Origin: Hydractinia symbiolongicarpus | Lineage: Eukaryota > Cnidaria > Hydrozoa > Anthoathecata > Hydractiniidae | Length of the DNA stretch: 64,000 bases | Assembly: GCF_029227915.1 (NCBI RefSeq) | Contig: NC_079879.1 | Location: 20,104,501-20,168,500, forward strand | Direction: 5' to 3' | Position numbers and translations under genes: made by a program | The notes under the pieces: generated by a model | What the model saw: only the letters and a program-made list of their open reading frames with translations | Database searches by the model: none | What the model was told of the DNA's origin: nothing | Shown: piece by piece, positions 62,806-64,000 of the stretch | Position numbering within the stretch: the stretch's first letter is position 1 | Layout: each line of letters begins with the position of its first letter

Positions 62806-64000
62806 CTATGATAAGAGTTTATAGAATACGTCAACAAAAAATACAACATACAGCAAAGTGTATACAATGTACATTAACACCTTAGCAAACACCTCTCTAC
62901 AACGAACACTTCTAAAGAATGGATTAAAAAAAGGTTAAACTCTCATAATAAACCCTTATGTAGCAAACACTTTATAACGGACACCTCTCTTCAGGGCAAG
63001 TTCCAAATTTACATTACCGTCAGAACTGACCTCTCTACAGCATGCAACCCAACAATTCTTATGAGAAATTGAATACTTTTTCAGGAATGGATGAAAGGAC
63101 GGTCAAACTCTCATAATAAAACCTTTATGAGGTGAAACCACTCTATACTGGACGCCATTTCAAGGTACCGATTTACATTACCCCTAGATTTGACCTCTCC
63201 GTGGCACAAATGCCCAACAATGAGTCATATAAAACAATTGTTGTGACGGGTTTTTTTTACTTTATGTAGAACAATGTTTTGAATTTCCGTTTAATTTTTG
63301 TTTGATCTGTAAGGCGAAGCAAAATCTTGAGTTCGTTTAACTTTTTTGAATAAAAGATAGCATATAACATTTTTTTTGTCTTTGGATATTTCGTCTCCTA
63401 AAAACAGCCTAATAACATTATTTGTTGTTGAGTTCCCTGTATCCTAACAAGTAGCAGGCACGTCCCTTTAGCGGAAAGGCCCTGATGGCGTCCACAATAG
63501 AGAGCTTTCACCATAGTAAATTCCAGTAATTGTTAGGAAGCATATGTTATTAGTTTCACCTATATGTACACAATTCAGAAGATTAAAAGTCACAGGTGAG
63601 CATTTTTTTTATTTTTTTTGATTAGAATTCTAACAAATTCTTTAAAATTCCCATTATAGCCTTTCTAAACAATTTCGACACTAAACGAATGCCGACGACA
63701 CTAAACGAACGCCGACGTGAACTAATGAAACTTTTTCAACTCGAAATTTTCTTTAAATTGGATGTAACTTGGACTTCCAGAAGTTTTGCTCTTGTTTTCC
63801 CTCTTAATTCGAAATGTTTTTCATGTATGTTCACACCTAAAACCACTCATATTTCCTGATTTTCCTTAATCAGGCTTGAAGATAAGCAATTTTTACTGAC
63901 TCTCTTTGAAAAAGTGAACTGGCTTCCCTGAGATTTAAATACCCTCTTAAATAACAAAAAATATAAAAACAGGAACTAAATAGTTAATACACTAATACAA
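62806..64000. other. VPS51 intron (partial) with a 168-bp tandem repeat
   Basis: No VPS51 exon was found here. Two diverged units (62917-63084 and 63085-63222) share GAATGGATNAAA, AAACTCTCATAATAAA, TTTACATTACC and GACCTCTC in order. Phrases such as ACCTCTCTACAACGAACAC resemble mariner/pogo-type dispersed repeats. The rest is AT-rich with nothing recognised. Confidence 0.6.

Noticed and set aside
1-64000. CRISPR arrays, bacterial operons, rRNA genes
   Set aside because: The window is spliced eukaryotic DNA. The regular repeats seen are minisatellites without spacers, and no rRNA-like segment was recognised.

Overview
The window is nuclear DNA from an invertebrate animal. It is AT-rich and intron-dense, and carries fossils of LINE, Penelope-like, SINE and MITE elements. 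The proteins are clear metazoan orthologues: a furin-family convertase of the PC7 type, a PCGF1-type Polycomb RING protein, an AP-2 type factor, and the GARP/EARP subunit VPS51. The AT bias and mobile-element mix fit a cnidarian, perhaps a hydrozoan. That placement is inference, because no diagnostic marker is present.

Layout, left to right. (1) 39-2144, plus: acylaminoacyl-peptidase (APEH), one uninterrupted frame. (2) 3090-4740, minus: a decayed non-LTR retrotransposon. (3) 5931-18471, plus: eIF3a in 17 coding exons (1130 aa), with a SINE-like insert in intron 1 and a Penelope-like fossil in intron 2. (4) 18822-25221, plus: a PCGF1-like protein in 10 exons (562 aa) with an unusual C-terminal extension of about 335 residues. 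(5) About 9.8 kb without a recognisable gene, holding several MITE-like elements. (6) 34990-37123, plus: a divergent AP-2 factor in three coding exons (390 aa). (7) 40235-50539, minus: PCSK7 in 14 coding exons (945 aa). (8) 55917-62805, minus: VPS51, the last 18 exons (565 aa); its N-terminus lies beyond the window.

The exon models were built by hand from splice signals and family similarity. For every multi-exon gene the exon lengths sum to a multiple of three and all intron phases agree, which is strong internal support.

Three points stand out. First, a 3,730 bp head-to-tail duplication (48448-52177 and 52178-55907), with no difference seen between copies, contains the PCSK7 promoter and first coding exon. 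One end lies 9 bp past the VPS51 stop codon. Second, a 24-bp minisatellite has grown out of the 5' splice site of PCSK7 exon 6, so the exon could be extended in-frame in 8-residue steps. Third, the PCGF1-like protein carries a long, partly repetitive tail not found in vertebrate PCGF1. The six genes have unrelated roles (peptide turnover, translation initiation, chromatin repression, transcription, proprotein processing, endosome-to-Golgi tethering). PCSK7 and VPS51 both act in the trans-Golgi/endosome system and are adjacent on the same strand, but nothing in the sequence shows they are co-regulated.
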